From the NCBI GenBank assembly GCA_938036545.1, contig CALHQJ010000116.1, positions 1 to 24,747 on the forward strand: a DNA stretch of 24,747 bases. The letters run 5' to 3'. This DNA is from an uncultured Clostridium sp. (GTDB lineage: Bacteria > Bacillota > Clostridia > Lachnospirales > Lachnospiraceae). This document shows positions 1-6,585 of this stretch, piece by piece. The position numbers and the translations under genes are program-made. Below the pieces are notes generated by a model. That model was not told the DNA's origin, did no database searches, and saw only the letters and a program-made list of their open reading frames with translations. Each line of letters starts with the position of its first letter. Position 1 is the stretch's first letter.

Positions 1-690
1 TTTTACAACTATTTTTACAGAACGGAAAAATTAAAAACAAATCCGGCGGCTTTAGTCCAGCTTCCCAAGCTCCATGAAAAGGAAATTATCCGGCTGGATA
101 TTGATGAGGTGGTGCTGCTGTTGGATGAAGTAGAACGTGGAGATAACTTAACTCCTAAACAAAAATCCTATCACGATAAGACAAAAATTCGCGATCTGGC
201 GCTGCTTACCTTAATGTTAGGAACCGGAATCCGTGTTTCTGAATGTGTTGGACTGAATATCAACGATATTGACTTAAAAAACGGAGGAATTCAAATCCAC
301 AGGAAAGGAGGAAAAGAAGTTACCGTTTATTTTGGCAGAGAGGTAGAGGATGCCCTGCTGGATTATCTGGATGAGCGGACAAAAATAATCCCAGAGGAAG
401 GACATGAAGATGCTCTCTTCCTTTCCCTTCAAAGAAAACGTATGGCAGTTCGAAGTGTAGAAAAGCTGGTAAAAAAATATGCTCAAACTGTCACCCCAAA
501 CAAAAGAATTACTCCTCACAAGCTGCGTAGTACCTATGGTACGAATCTTTATAGAGAAACCGGTGATATTTATCTGGTAGCAGATGTTTTGGGCCACAGT
601 GACGTAAATACAACAAAAAAACATTACGCCGCCTTAGAGGATGAACGTCGGCGGAGCGCCAGAAACGCAGTAAAACTTAGAGAAGTATAA
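1..690 (+). CDS. Tyrosine recombinase/integrase, XerC/XerD-like (5' partial)
   Basis: The reading frame is open from base 1, so the gene begins before the window; about 229 residues are visible. It contains the end of the core-binding domain and the whole catalytic domain of the tyrosine recombinase family, which cuts and rejoins DNA through a 3'-phosphotyrosine. The expected catalytic residues are visible: Arg in GTGIRVSE, Lys in HRKGGKE, HKLR (His-x-x-Arg), LGHS and the tyrosine in KKHYAAL. The sequence is compact and XerC/D-like, and it sits beside lexA with no phage genes. It is therefore more likely a housekeeping or chromosomal Xer-type recombinase than a mobile-element integrase, although the missing N-terminus prevents a firm choice. 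The next gene starts 17 bases downstream, so the two are probably co-transcribed. Confidence 0.88.
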   Translation, partial: FYNYFYRTEKLKTNPAALVQLPKLHEKEIIRLDIDEVVLLLDEVERGDNLTPKQKSYHDKTKIRDLALLTLMLGTGIRVSECVGLNINDIDLKNGGIQIHRKGGKEVTVYFGREVEDALLDYLDERTKIIPEEGHEDALFLSLQRKRMAVRSVEKLVKKYAQTVTPNKRITPHKLRSTYGTNLYRETGDIYLVADVLGHSDVNTTKKHYAALEDERRRSARNAVKLREV

Positions 691-707
691 TACAGGAGGT
701 TTTGATT

Positions 708-1145
708 ATGGCAGAACAAACAAATAGCACTACCCAGGTATCCTGGAAGGATCGAAAACATATTCTTTGGTTTCCATGGACTTTTACAAAATATTATATT
801 GTAAATGACCGACTGACTATTGAAAAAGGTCTTCTTAAAACTACCGTAGATGAAACACTGCTCTATCGTATTGTAGATATTACCATGGAACAGACCTTAG
901 CTGGAAAATTATTTGGTACAGGAACTTTGATTATTACTGCCAAAGCCGACAAAACCCCAGAGATTCGGCTGGAAAATATTGCAAGACCAAGGGAAATCCG
1001 GCAGATGCTCTCTCAGCTGGTAGAAGAATCCCGCCATAGACGAAATGTGGTTGGAAAGGAATTTTATAGCGGTGAGCGTACCTATGGTGTGAATTCAGAT
1101 GACTTGGATGATGGTGATAGCTCTTTTACAGAAGATAACAATTAA
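708..1145 (+). CDS. Small cytosolic bacterial PH-domain (bPH_2/DUF304-like) protein
   Basis: This is a 145-residue protein. I chose ATG 708 because AGGAGG at 694-699 lies 8 bases upstream; an in-frame TTG at 702 lies too close to that site. Residues about 23-108 look like the bacterial PH domain family. They carry an aromatic start (WFPWTFTKYYIVNDRLTIE), alternating strands, a G-T-G turn before LIITAKA, and a closing helix (RPREIRQMLSQLVEE). No signal peptide or membrane segment is visible, unlike many YdbS/YdbT proteins where this domain follows membrane helices. The C-terminal 20 residues are acidic and probably disordered. The function is unknown; bacterial PH domains are thought to mediate protein or membrane-surface contacts. 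It follows the recombinase gene closely and ends at a strong terminator. Confidence 0.75.
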   Translation: MAEQTNSTTQVSWKDRKHILWFPWTFTKYYIVNDRLTIEKGLLKTTVDETLLYRIVDITMEQTLAGKLFGTGTLIITAKADKTPEIRLENIARPREIRQMLSQLVEESRHRRNVVGKEFYSGERTYGVNSDDLDDGDSSFTEDNN

Positions 1146-1160
1146 TTGAAAAAGATATAG

Positions 1161-1225
1161 ATTAAAACAGGCCACTCAAAAGAACGAATGATGTCAATAT
1201 TCTTTTGCAATTGGCCTGTTTTAAT
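1161..1225. terminator. Bidirectional intrinsic terminator
   Basis: Perfect 14-base arms (1161-1174 and 1212-1225, ATTAAAACAGGCCA and its complement) enclose a second perfect 8-base stem (1177-1184 with 1200-1207). The outer arms give a T-rich 3' side on either strand. The hairpin sits between convergent genes, so it probably ends transcription in both directions. Confidence 0.85.
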
Positions 1226-1236
1226 GTTGTCATATA

Positions 1237-1548
1237 TTAACTATCTTCTGGTTCAAAATAGACAATGGTAAGATAACAGCCAGAATGAATGGTATCATCT
1301 TTCAGCTGGTTAATCTGTTTTAATTCCTCCATATACTTTCCCACTGACATGGCGCCGTCCGGACAATATTGTTCCGCTATTTTCCAAAGACTGTCTCCCC
1401 TATGAATCAGTACACTTTTATAATATCGGGTATAAGATGGAGTGTCGGGCTCCTTGGCTAAAATATTTAGTTTCGCAAATCCAAGTAAGTTTAAACCGAT
1501 AAGAAATGCTGCCGTCCATAATAATAACTTCTTTAAATATCTGCTCAT
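1237..1548 (-). CDS. yneA: YneA-like SOS cell-division inhibitor with LysM domain
   Basis: This is a 103-residue protein. The start at 1548 is chosen for the GGGAGAG site just upstream; a longer in-frame start at 1572 would overlap that site. The N-terminus (RYLKKLLLWTAAFLIGLNLL) is a single membrane anchor or signal segment. Residues about 45-100 form a LysM domain (VLIHRGDSLWKIAEQYCP, then a strand ending in YLTIVYFEP), which normally binds peptidoglycan. The short membrane-plus-LysM architecture, and the position divergent from lexA, match YneA of Bacillus, which halts septation during DNA damage. Its promoter holds a LexA-type box inside the spacer and another just downstream, so induction by DNA damage is well supported. 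The YneA identity rests on architecture and context, since overall YneA sequence conservation is low. Confidence 0.8.
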   Translation of the reverse strand: MSRYLKKLLLWTAAFLIGLNLLGFAKLNILAKEPDTPSYTRYYKSVLIHRGDSLWKIAEQYCPDGAMSVGKYMEELKQINQLKDDTIHSGCYLTIVYFEPEDS

Positions 1549-1585
1549 ACTCTCTCCCTTTTGTAAAAACAAAACTCATGTTCGT

Positions 1586-1597
1586 GAACACATGTTC
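1586..1597. promoter_or_regulatory. LexA (SOS) box 1
   Basis: GAAC-ACAT-GTTC is a perfect match to the core GAAC-N4-GTTC of the Gram-positive SOS box. It lies about 15 bases downstream of the yneA-like -10 element, in the expected transcribed leader, where a bound repressor would block the polymerase. Confidence 0.85.
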
Positions 1598-1611
1598 TTG
1601 ACTATGGTTTT

Positions 1612-1640
1612 ACTATACTACATGAACATATGTTTGTCAA
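1612..1640 (-). promoter_or_regulatory. SOS promoter of the yneA-like gene, with LexA box 2 in its spacer
   Basis: On the minus strand TTGACA (1640-1635), a 17-base spacer and TATAGT (1617-1612) form a near-consensus sigma-A promoter. LexA box 2, GAAC-ATAT-GTTT (1624-1635 on the plus strand), occupies the spacer and overlaps the -35 edge, so repressor and polymerase would exclude each other. Confidence 0.85.
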
Positions 1641-1658
1641 TGCTTTTTCAAAAAAATC

Positions 1659-1698
1659 CAAACAAACGTTTGCATTTTTAAAATAAGTATGGTAGTAT
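1659..1698 (+). promoter_or_regulatory. lexA promoter overlapped by LexA box 3
   Basis: A perfect dyad CAAAC-AAAC-GTTTG (1659-1672) resembles a relaxed SOS box. The -35 element TTGCAT (1670-1675) overlaps its right arm; a 17-base spacer leads to TAGTAT (1693-1698). This placement fits autoregulation of lexA. The box departs from the GAAC core, so it may be weaker than boxes 1 and 2. Confidence 0.75.
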
Positions 1699-1739
1699 TA
1701 TATCAAAATATAGATTCTATTACTGTTTAGGAGGTTACT

Positions 1740-2357
1740 ATGGCAAGCGGAAAAATTACTGCAAAGCAGCAGGAAATTTTAGAATATATTAAAGAAACTA
1801 TTTTGAAAAAAGGATACCCACCGGCAGTTCGGGAGATTTGTGAAGCGGTACATCTAAAATCAACCTCATCTGTTCACTCTCATTTAGAAACATTAGAAGA
1901 AAATGGCTATATTCGCCGCGACCCTACTAAGCCGCGCACAATTGAGATTTTAGATGATTGTTTTAATCTTACCAGACGTGAGGTAGTAAATGTTCCGCTT
2001 ATCGGTTCTATTGCAGCAGGCCAGCCTTTACTTGCACAGGAAAATATTGAAAATTATTTTCCTATCCCAGCCGAGGTTCTGCCAAATACAGATACCTTTA
2101 TGTTAAAGGTAAAAGGAGAAAGTATGGTAAACGCTGGGATTTTTGATGGGGATCAAATCATCGTTTCCAGCCAGTCCTGTGCTGAAAATGGTGATATTGT
2201 AGTGGCACTGCTTGAAGATTCTGCGACTGTAAAACGTTTTTATAAAGAAGACGGCCACTACCGCCTTCAGCCAGAAAATGATTTTATGGAGCCAATTATC
2301 TGTGATAATGTCCAGATATTAGGAAAAGTAATTGGCCTGCTTCGTATTATGTCTTAA
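1740..2357 (+). CDS. lexA: LexA repressor, SOS master regulator and self-cleaving protease
   Basis: This 205-residue protein has the usual LexA length. Residues 1-65 are the winged helix-turn-helix DNA-binding domain (KQQEILEYIKE, then the recognition region STSSVHSHLETLEENGYIRR). The C-terminal S24-type protease domain has its self-cleavage bond at Ala93-Gly94 (SIAAGQP), the nucleophile Ser128 (KGESMVNAGIFDGD) and the general base Lys165 (ATVKRFYKE). On DNA damage RecA filaments trigger cleavage and the regulon is released. AGGAGG at 1729-1734 lies 5 bases before ATG 1740. Three SOS-type boxes upstream imply autoregulation and joint control with the divergent yneA-like gene. Confidence 0.97.
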   Translation: MASGKITAKQQEILEYIKETILKKGYPPAVREICEAVHLKSTSSVHSHLETLEENGYIRRDPTKPRTIEILDDCFNLTRREVVNVPLIGSIAAGQPLLAQENIENYFPIPAEVLPNTDTFMLKVKGESMVNAGIFDGDQIIVSSQSCAENGDIVVALLEDSATVKRFYKEDGHYRLQPENDFMEPIICDNVQILGKVIGLLRIMS

Positions 2358-2392
2358 TAACTTGTTATGGATTAAATTATGGGTTGTCATTC

Positions 2393-2417
2393 GTATACAT
2401 AAAAATATTATGTATAC
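2393..2417. repeat. AT-rich perfect inverted repeat downstream of lexA
   Basis: GTATACATAA (2393-2402) and its exact complement (2408-2417) flank a 5-base loop. It begins 36 bases after the lexA stop codon and is followed by only CATTTTG, so it would be a weak lexA terminator or an RNA-stabilising hairpin. No protein-binding role can be inferred. Confidence 0.45.
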
Positions 2418-2472
2418 CATTTTGAACAAAAAGATGCCCCGTCCTGAACAGTTACATTTTCTATATGTAGAA

Positions 2473-2495
2473 AGCCAGGCAGCAACTGCCTGGCT
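2473..2495 (-). terminator. Hairpin between convergent lexA and rsfS, probable terminator
   Basis: A perfect 10-base GC-rich stem (AGCCAGGCAG with CTGCCTGGCT) has a 3-base loop. On the minus strand it follows rsfS by about 40 bases and is trailed by TTTCTA, a weak U-tract. On the plus strand no T-run follows. An adjacent 6-base hairpin lies at 2458-2473. Confidence 0.55.
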
Positions 2496-2534
2496 CACAG
2501 CTAAAAAACAATTCAAAATCAACTATCTGACACT

Positions 2535-2888
2535 TTATAATTCGTTGACGTCTACAATCGTTTTACCATCTCTCCAAATTCGCTCCAAATCATAGAACAG
2601 TCTGTCTTCACGGCAGAAAATATGAACGATAATATCTTTATAGTCCATCAAGATCCAATTAGCAGAATCGTAACCTTCTACCTGTCTGGATACATAACCT
2701 GCTCTTCCCAGAGTCTCTTCCACATTATCAGCCATAGCCTGAACCTGATTTGGGTTTGTACCGCTGGCAATAATAAAATAATCAGCCAATACAGACACTT
2801 CATGGATGTCAATTATTTTTACATCTTCACCCTTTTTATCCTGCAAGGCCTGAACCGCCAAACGTACCATTTCCTTTGATTGATCCAT
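2535..2888 (-). CDS. rsfS: Ribosomal silencing factor RsfS (RsfA/Iojap family)
   Basis: This 117-residue protein has the usual length of the family. RsfS binds ribosomal protein L14 on the free 50S subunit and prevents joining to 30S, lowering translation in starvation. Family signatures are visible: DIHEVSVLADYFIIASGTN near residues 27-45, VEGYDSANWILMDYKDIIVHIF near 69-90, and the closing YDLERIW. A GAGAGGATG site precedes the ATG at 2888. It is the last gene of the obgE-yhbY-nadD-yqeK-rsfS block, the common Firmicute order. Confidence 0.95.
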   Translation of the reverse strand: MDQSKEMVRLAVQALQDKKGEDVKIIDIHEVSVLADYFIIASGTNPNQVQAMADNVEETLGRAGYVSRQVEGYDSANWILMDYKDIIVHIFCREDRLFYDLERIWRDGKTIVDVNEL

Positions 2889-2912
2889 ATTTCATCCTCT
2901 CTTTCATTTGAG

Positions 2913-2951
2913 ACCTGCCCTGCCCGCTCAAAACTTTCTAATCTGGCAGGT
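2913..2951. repeat. Short inverted repeat between yqeK and rsfS
   Basis: Seven-base arms ACCTGCC (2913-2919) and GGCAGGT (2945-2951) enclose 25 bases in the 64-base gap. It could be a weak attenuator or a processing hairpin; the large loop makes this uncertain. Confidence 0.3.
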
Positions 2952-2952
2952 G

Positions 2953-3552
2953 CTAATTTAAGGTTGTTTTTTCTCTCAGCTCTTTATAGTATTCATATGC
3001 CTGTTTTGTGGTAGGGTGAACAAAACCGCCCTTTGCTGTAAGGTACTCTAAGGTTCCTTTTAAAATCTGATAAACAGCTTCATCTAAATCCTGAAATGCC
3101 AGCTGGCGCATCTGAGCCAAATTAGGGGCTTTGTTGCGGCGAGGTTCGATAAAATCAGCCACATACAATATTTTTTCCAGTATGGTCATTTCTGGTTTTC
3201 CAGTTGTATGATATAAGATTGCACTGAGAATTTCGTTATCTTCTATCTGAAACTTCTTTTGAGCCAGCCAGGCCCCGTAATTGGCATGAAGAACTGCCGG
3301 AGCTTCGATCTGGGCATCCGTTAAGGGAATTTTGTTTTTTTCACATTTTTTCAAAATTATATCATCAGAAAAGCGTTTTCCGCAATCGTGAAGAAGTCCT
3401 GCGATTTCTGCCTTATCAATATCGCAGCCATAACGCATAGCAAGGCACATACAGGTATAAGACACAGAAAGGGAATGTTCATACCGCATAGGAGCTAATT
3501 TCGATTTTAAACGTTTTCTGTATGCTGCAATCTGGCTGGGAGAATTGCTCAT
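2953..3552 (-). CDS. yqeK: YqeK-family HD-domain hydrolase (symmetrical dinucleoside tetraphosphatase type)
   Basis: This is a 199-residue HD-superfamily phosphohydrolase. The metal-binding residues are visible: His26 (MRYEHSLSVS), His55-Asp56 (AGLLHDCGK), further histidines at 89 (VLHANYGAW) and 115 (ILYHTTG), and Asp133 (YVADFIEP). YqeK proteins are known to cleave Ap4A symmetrically to two ADP, limiting this stress-related nucleotide. The HD motifs and the position between nadD and rsfS, the standard operon slot, both support the call. AAGGAGA lies 6-8 bases before ATG 3552 and nearly abuts the nadD stop, so translation may be coupled. Confidence 0.93.
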   Translation of the reverse strand: MSNSPSQIAAYRKRLKSKLAPMRYEHSLSVSYTCMCLAMRYGCDIDKAEIAGLLHDCGKRFSDDIILKKCEKNKIPLTDAQIEAPAVLHANYGAWLAQKKFQIEDNEILSAILYHTTGKPEMTILEKILYVADFIEPRRNKAPNLAQMRQLAFQDLDEAVYQILKGTLEYLTAKGGFVHPTTKQAYEYYKELREKTTLN

Positions 3553-3566
3553 AGTTCTATCTCCTT

Positions 3567-4178
3567 TTATAAGCTTTGGTATAGATGGTGTATCCGAATA
3601 AATTCTGTAACAGAAGCAGGAACAAATGGTTCTATTGAATGGCCGGTTAGAACTGCATCTCGAATCTCTGCTGATGAAACGTCCATCGCTTCACAGTTTA
3701 ACCGCTGAATGCTGGCCTGATACTTATGTTCCAAATAGGAAATCTGTGCTTCCATGGGGCGGTGAGCCTTTGAATACTCTCTGCCGGCTACTAATAGAGT
3801 AGTTCTGGACATTACCAGTTCCGGATGATACCATCCTTCGATTTCATAAAGAGAGTCTGCTCCTACGATAAAATAAAATGTATGCTCCGGATACGTTTCT
3901 TTTAAAAGAGCCAGGGTTTGTGCAGTATAGGTATTTCCCTGACGTCTGATTTCAAAATCTGAACAGCAAAAATACGGATATTCTGCAATGGCAATTTCAA
4001 CCATTTTACAGCGTATATCCGCATCGGTTACTTTATGATCTTTTTTATGTGGTGGCTGGCCTGACGGCATAAACCACACAGAATTCAGCTGGTATTCTGT
4101 ATAGGCCTGCTTTGCCAGCCGCAGGTGTCCGTTATGGATGGGGTCAAAGGTTCCCCCCATAATTCCGATTCTGGACAT
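3567..4178 (-). CDS. nadD: Nicotinate-nucleotide adenylyltransferase NadD
   Basis: This is a 203-residue enzyme that makes nicotinate adenine dinucleotide from NaMN and ATP, an essential step in NAD synthesis. The nucleotidyltransferase signature GGTFDPIHNGHL, with its (H/T)xGH core, lies at residues 8-19. The C-terminal ISSxxIR-type motif appears as VSSAEIRDAV. The central FYFIVGADSLYEIEGWYHPE matches the NaMN-binding region of NadD. The gene ends 14 bases before yqeK and starts 11 bases after yhbY, so it lies inside a tight operon. Confidence 0.97.
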   Translation of the reverse strand: MSRIGIMGGTFDPIHNGHLRLAKQAYTEYQLNSVWFMPSGQPPHKKDHKVTDADIRCKMVEIAIAEYPYFCCSDFEIRRQGNTYTAQTLALLKETYPEHTFYFIVGADSLYEIEGWYHPELVMSRTTLLVAGREYSKAHRPMEAQISYLEHKYQASIQRLNCEAMDVSSAEIRDAVLTGHSIEPFVPASVTEFIRIHHLYQSL

Positions 4179-4189
4179 AATCGATCCTC

Positions 4190-4483
4190 CTATGAAAGAA
4201 CGATTTTCCTTTTCTTTTCGTCCTTTGCAGGTTTATATAATACAATCTTGCGGCCAATTACCTGGACTACTTCGGAACGGGTACGTTCAGCCAGGGTTGC
4301 GGCAACAACGTGAATATCATCCAGGCAGTTTTTTAACAACGTAATTTTAATTAATTCTCTGGCCTCTAATGCTTCGCTTACTGCCTGGGTTACTTCTGGC
4401 GTAAGGCTGGACTTTCCAATCTGAAAGATGGAATCAATATCCATAGCCAGTCCTTTTAAATAAGCTCTTTCTTTGCTTGTCAT
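4190..4483 (-). CDS. yhbY: YhbY-type CRM-domain RNA-binding protein (ribosome assembly factor)
   Basis: This 97-residue protein is a single CRM domain. KERAYLKGLAMDIDSIFQIG forms the first helix and strand, EALEARELIKITLL the middle, and VVQVIGRKIVLYKP the last strand with the IGxxxVLY motif. The family binds pre-50S ribosomal particles and rRNA. GGAGGAA precedes ATG 4483. A small hairpin directly abuts that site. The protein ends in a basic tail (DEKKRKIVLS). The position between obgE and nadD is standard for Firmicutes. Confidence 0.93.
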   Translation of the reverse strand: MTSKERAYLKGLAMDIDSIFQIGKSSLTPEVTQAVSEALEARELIKITLLKNCLDDIHVVAATLAERTRSEVVQVIGRKIVLYKPAKDEKKRKIVLS

Positions 4484-4495
4484 CTATTTCCTCCA

Positions 4496-4512
4496 GGCCT
4501 GAAAAACAGGCC
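4496..4512 (-). repeat. Small hairpin abutting the yhbY ribosome binding site
   Basis: GGCCTG (4496-4501) and CAGGCC (4507-4512) flank an A5 loop, which is U5 in the minus-strand RNA. It ends about two bases before the GGAGG of yhbY. It may tune translation or processing between obgE and yhbY; no U-tract follows, so it is unlikely to terminate. Confidence 0.4.
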
Positions 4513-4536
4513 GTATGTGATACCACTTATTATGGT

Positions 4537-5823
4537 TTATTTATAGTAATCAAATTCCAAACCGTACATGCGGACTGTATCGCCCTCTTCAATGCCGGCA
4601 TTTTCCAGTTCTGCTAAAATTCCGGTGTTCTTTAAGAATTTCTGGAAGAACTCAAATCCCTTCTCAGAATCCAGATTTGTATAACCCAGCATTTTATCAA
4701 TCTTAGGTCCTTCTACTACATATACGCCGTCTTTCTCTTTTTCAACAGTATAAGGCAGGTTTTCTACAGCCTTCATACTCATATCAAACTCTTTTTCGAA
4801 AATAACCGGCTTTCTGTCTACGGTCTTCAATAATTCGTTGACATGGTAAAGGAGTTCTTTTACGCCCTGTCCGCTGACTGCAGAAATTGGATATACGGAA
4901 ATTCCTTCCGGCTCAAATTCACTGCGCAGACGGTCAATTGGATTTTCCTCTCCATCCTCATAGATAGCGTCAATTTTGTTGGCTGCAATAACCTGAGGAC
5001 GAGTTAACAGTTCCGGATTGTAAGCTTCCAGTTCTTTATTGATCGCACGAATGTCAGCCACCGGATCGCGGCCTTCTGTAGATGCAGCATCTACTACATG
5101 GATCAGCACCTTGGTTCGCTCAATGTGCTTTAAAAATGCGTGTCCCAAGCCAATTCCTTCAGAAGCTCCTTCAATCAGGCCTGGAATATCAGCCATGACA
5201 AACCCTGCTCCTTCTCCCAAATCAACAACTCCCAGATGAGGATTTAAGGTGGTAAAATGATAGTTTGCAATTTTAGGGCGGGCGTTGCTGACTCTGGAAA
5301 GCAATGTAGATTTCCCTACATTAGGAAATCCTACCAGACCTACGTCTGCAATGACTTTTAACTCTAAAAGCACCCACAGTTCCTGAGCTGGCTGGCCAGG
5401 CTGAGCATACTTTGGAACCTGCATGGTAGAAGTGGCAAAATGCATATTTCCCAAACCGCCTTTACCGCCTTTTAAGATAATTTCACGGCGGTTTTCACCT
5501 GACATATCGGCAATAACCTTACCAGATTCAAAATCTTTAATGACCGTTCCTTCCGGAACCTTAATCACTAAATCCTTACCGTCTGCTCCGTGACAGCGGC
5601 GTTTGCCGCCTTCTTCACCACTGCTGGCTACATATTTTCTGACATGACGGAAGTCAGTTAATGTGTTTAATCCGTCATCAACTTCAAAAATAATATCGCC
5701 GCCGCGGCCGCCGTCTCCGCCGTCGGGACCGCCGTTTGCTACATATAGTTCACGGCGGAAGCTAACATGGCCGTCTCCGCCTTTTCCTGATTTTATAAAT
5801 ACTTTTGCGCTGTCAGCAAACAT
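4537..5823 (-). CDS. obgE: Obg family GTPase (ObgE/CgtA)
   Basis: This 428-residue protein has all three Obg domains. Residues 1-158 are the glycine-rich Obg fold (KSGKGGDGHVSFRREL, GGPDGGDGGRGGDI). The G domain runs from about 159 to 335, with P-loop GFPNVGKST (165-173), DIPGLIEGAS switch II and ANKID. The C-terminal OCT domain of Gram-positive Obg spans about 350-428 and ends MYGLEFDYYK. Obg is an essential GTPase of 50S assembly and is linked to the (p)ppGpp response. ATG 5823 follows an AAAGGAAC site. The gene sits downstream of rpmA, separated by a probable terminator or attenuator. Confidence 0.97.
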   Translation of the reverse strand: MFADSAKVFIKSGKGGDGHVSFRRELYVANGGPDGGDGGRGGDIIFEVDDGLNTLTDFRHVRKYVASSGEEGGKRRCHGADGKDLVIKVPEGTVIKDFESGKVIADMSGENRREIILKGGKGGLGNMHFATSTMQVPKYAQPGQPAQELWVLLELKVIADVGLVGFPNVGKSTLLSRVSNARPKIANYHFTTLNPHLGVVDLGEGAGFVMADIPGLIEGASEGIGLGHAFLKHIERTKVLIHVVDAASTEGRDPVADIRAINKELEAYNPELLTRPQVIAANKIDAIYEDGEENPIDRLRSEFEPEGISVYPISAVSGQGVKELLYHVNELLKTVDRKPVIFEKEFDMSMKAVENLPYTVEKEKDGVYVVEGPKIDKMLGYTNLDSEKGFEFFQKFLKNTGILAELENAGIEEGDTVRMYGLEFDYYK

Positions 5824-5897
5824 AGATTGAATGTTCCTTTCTTAACGGAAGTCGCTAAACTAATTTTGACTATGAAATATATGGTTATAGCGAAAGA

Positions 5898-5929
5898 AAG
5901 GCTCCATACCTCTAAAAGTATGAAGCCTT
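5898..5929 (-). terminator. Hairpin terminator or attenuator between rpmA and obgE
   Basis: On the minus strand AAGGCTTCATAC pairs with GTATGGAGCCTT over 12 base pairs, with one G-U, around an 8-base loop, followed by TCTTTC. It starts six bases after the rpmA stop. With an incomplete U-tract it may only partly reduce readthrough into obgE; I see no convincing promoter between it and obgE. Confidence 0.65.
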
Positions 5930-5934
5930 CGTAA

Positions 5935-6225
5935 TTATTCGTTGATTGCTCTCGGGTAAACAGAAACCTGCTTCTTGTCTCTGCCCTTTCTCTCAAATCT
6001 AACAACGCCGTCTACTAAAGCGAATAAAGTATCATCGCCGCCGCGGCCTACGTTGTTACCTGGATGGATTTTGGTTCCGCGCTGTCTGTACAGAATGTTG
6101 CCAGCCAGAACGAACTGTCCATCTGCTCTCTTAGCGCCAAGTCTCTTAGACTCAGAGTCTCTGCCGTTCTTGGTAGAGCCTACACCTTTTTTATGAGCAA
6201 AAAACTGAAGGTTCATCTTTAACAT
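5935..6225 (-). CDS. rpmA: 50S ribosomal protein L27 with Prp-cleaved N-terminal extension
   Basis: This is a 96-residue L27, recognised from FAHKKGVGSTKNGRDSESKR, then GNILYRQRGTKIHPGNNVGR and the DGVVRFERKGRDKKQ tail. L27 reaches the peptidyl transferase centre of the 50S subunit. The start at 6225 (MLKMNLQFF) is set by AGGAGG at 6235-6240, nine bases upstream; the ATG at 6216 is too far from it. The first nine residues form the Firmicute extension that the Prp protease removes after the LQFF-type motif, leaving AHKKG. That AGGAGG is built from the last codons of prp, so the two genes may be translationally coupled. Confidence 0.97.
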   Translation of the reverse strand: MLKMNLQFFAHKKGVGSTKNGRDSESKRLGAKRADGQFVLAGNILYRQRGTKIHPGNNVGRGGDDTLFALVDGVVRFERKGRDKKQVSVYPRAINE

Positions 6226-6229
6226 TTGT

Positions 6230-6577
6230 CTACACCTCCTCAAATCGGATATGAATATATGGTCTCCCATACTCCTCCTCAATATTCTGAAGTCCCAGAA
6301 CTAAGGAGTTTAAAAGGAGTTTTGATTCTGGACTGATATCAGAAGAAAGAGTGAATAAAAAATATCCGCTTTCCTCATCCTGTTCTGTTTCAAAACTGTC
6401 CTCTGTAAATACTTCAATGGAATTGACTGTGTTAAATACGAGAGTTGACACCGCTGCACAGATAATATCTCTGCCGCTATCATCAAAACCTGCATGTCCC
6501 GAAAGCCGAACTCCCGAGTACTCATAATCAGAAACAGTTCCTGCACATTTTTTTGTAAATACCGTTACCTGAATCAT
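6230..6577 (-). CDS. prp: Prp, cysteine protease that matures ribosomal protein L27
   Basis: This 115-residue protein lies between L21 and L27 genes, the fixed place of Prp (YsxB). The catalytic pair is visible as His28 (LSGHAGFDDSGRDIIC) and Cys40, spaced 12 residues apart as in the characterised staphylococcal enzyme. Prp removes the N-terminal extension of L27, an essential step in ribosome assembly in these bacteria. The ATG at 6577 lies 8 bases after the rplU stop. It has no strong Shine-Dalgarno sequence, so translation is probably coupled to rplU and kept low. Confidence 0.93.
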   Translation of the reverse strand: MIQVTVFTKKCAGTVSDYEYSGVRLSGHAGFDDSGRDIICAAVSTLVFNTVNSIEVFTEDSFETEQDEESGYFLFTLSSDISPESKLLLNSLVLGLQNIEEEYGRPYIHIRFEEV

Positions 6578-6585
6578 GGTGTTAA

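Noticed and set aside
1..690. The recombinase as evidence for an integrated mobile element
   Set aside because: No attachment repeats, phage or transfer genes are nearby, and its neighbours are housekeeping and SOS genes.
2332..2595. A plus-strand frame overlapping the ends of lexA and rsfS
   Set aside because: It runs through a hairpin region between convergent genes, starts inside lexA and has no ribosome binding site.
5793..6005. A minus-strand frame spanning the rpmA-obgE junction
   Set aside because: It crosses the terminator hairpin and overlaps the rpmA 3' end and the obgE start in another frame.
6226..6282. Longer L27 start at 6282
   Set aside because: It overlaps prp and the AGGAGG site; the family start MLKMNLQFF at 6225 fits.
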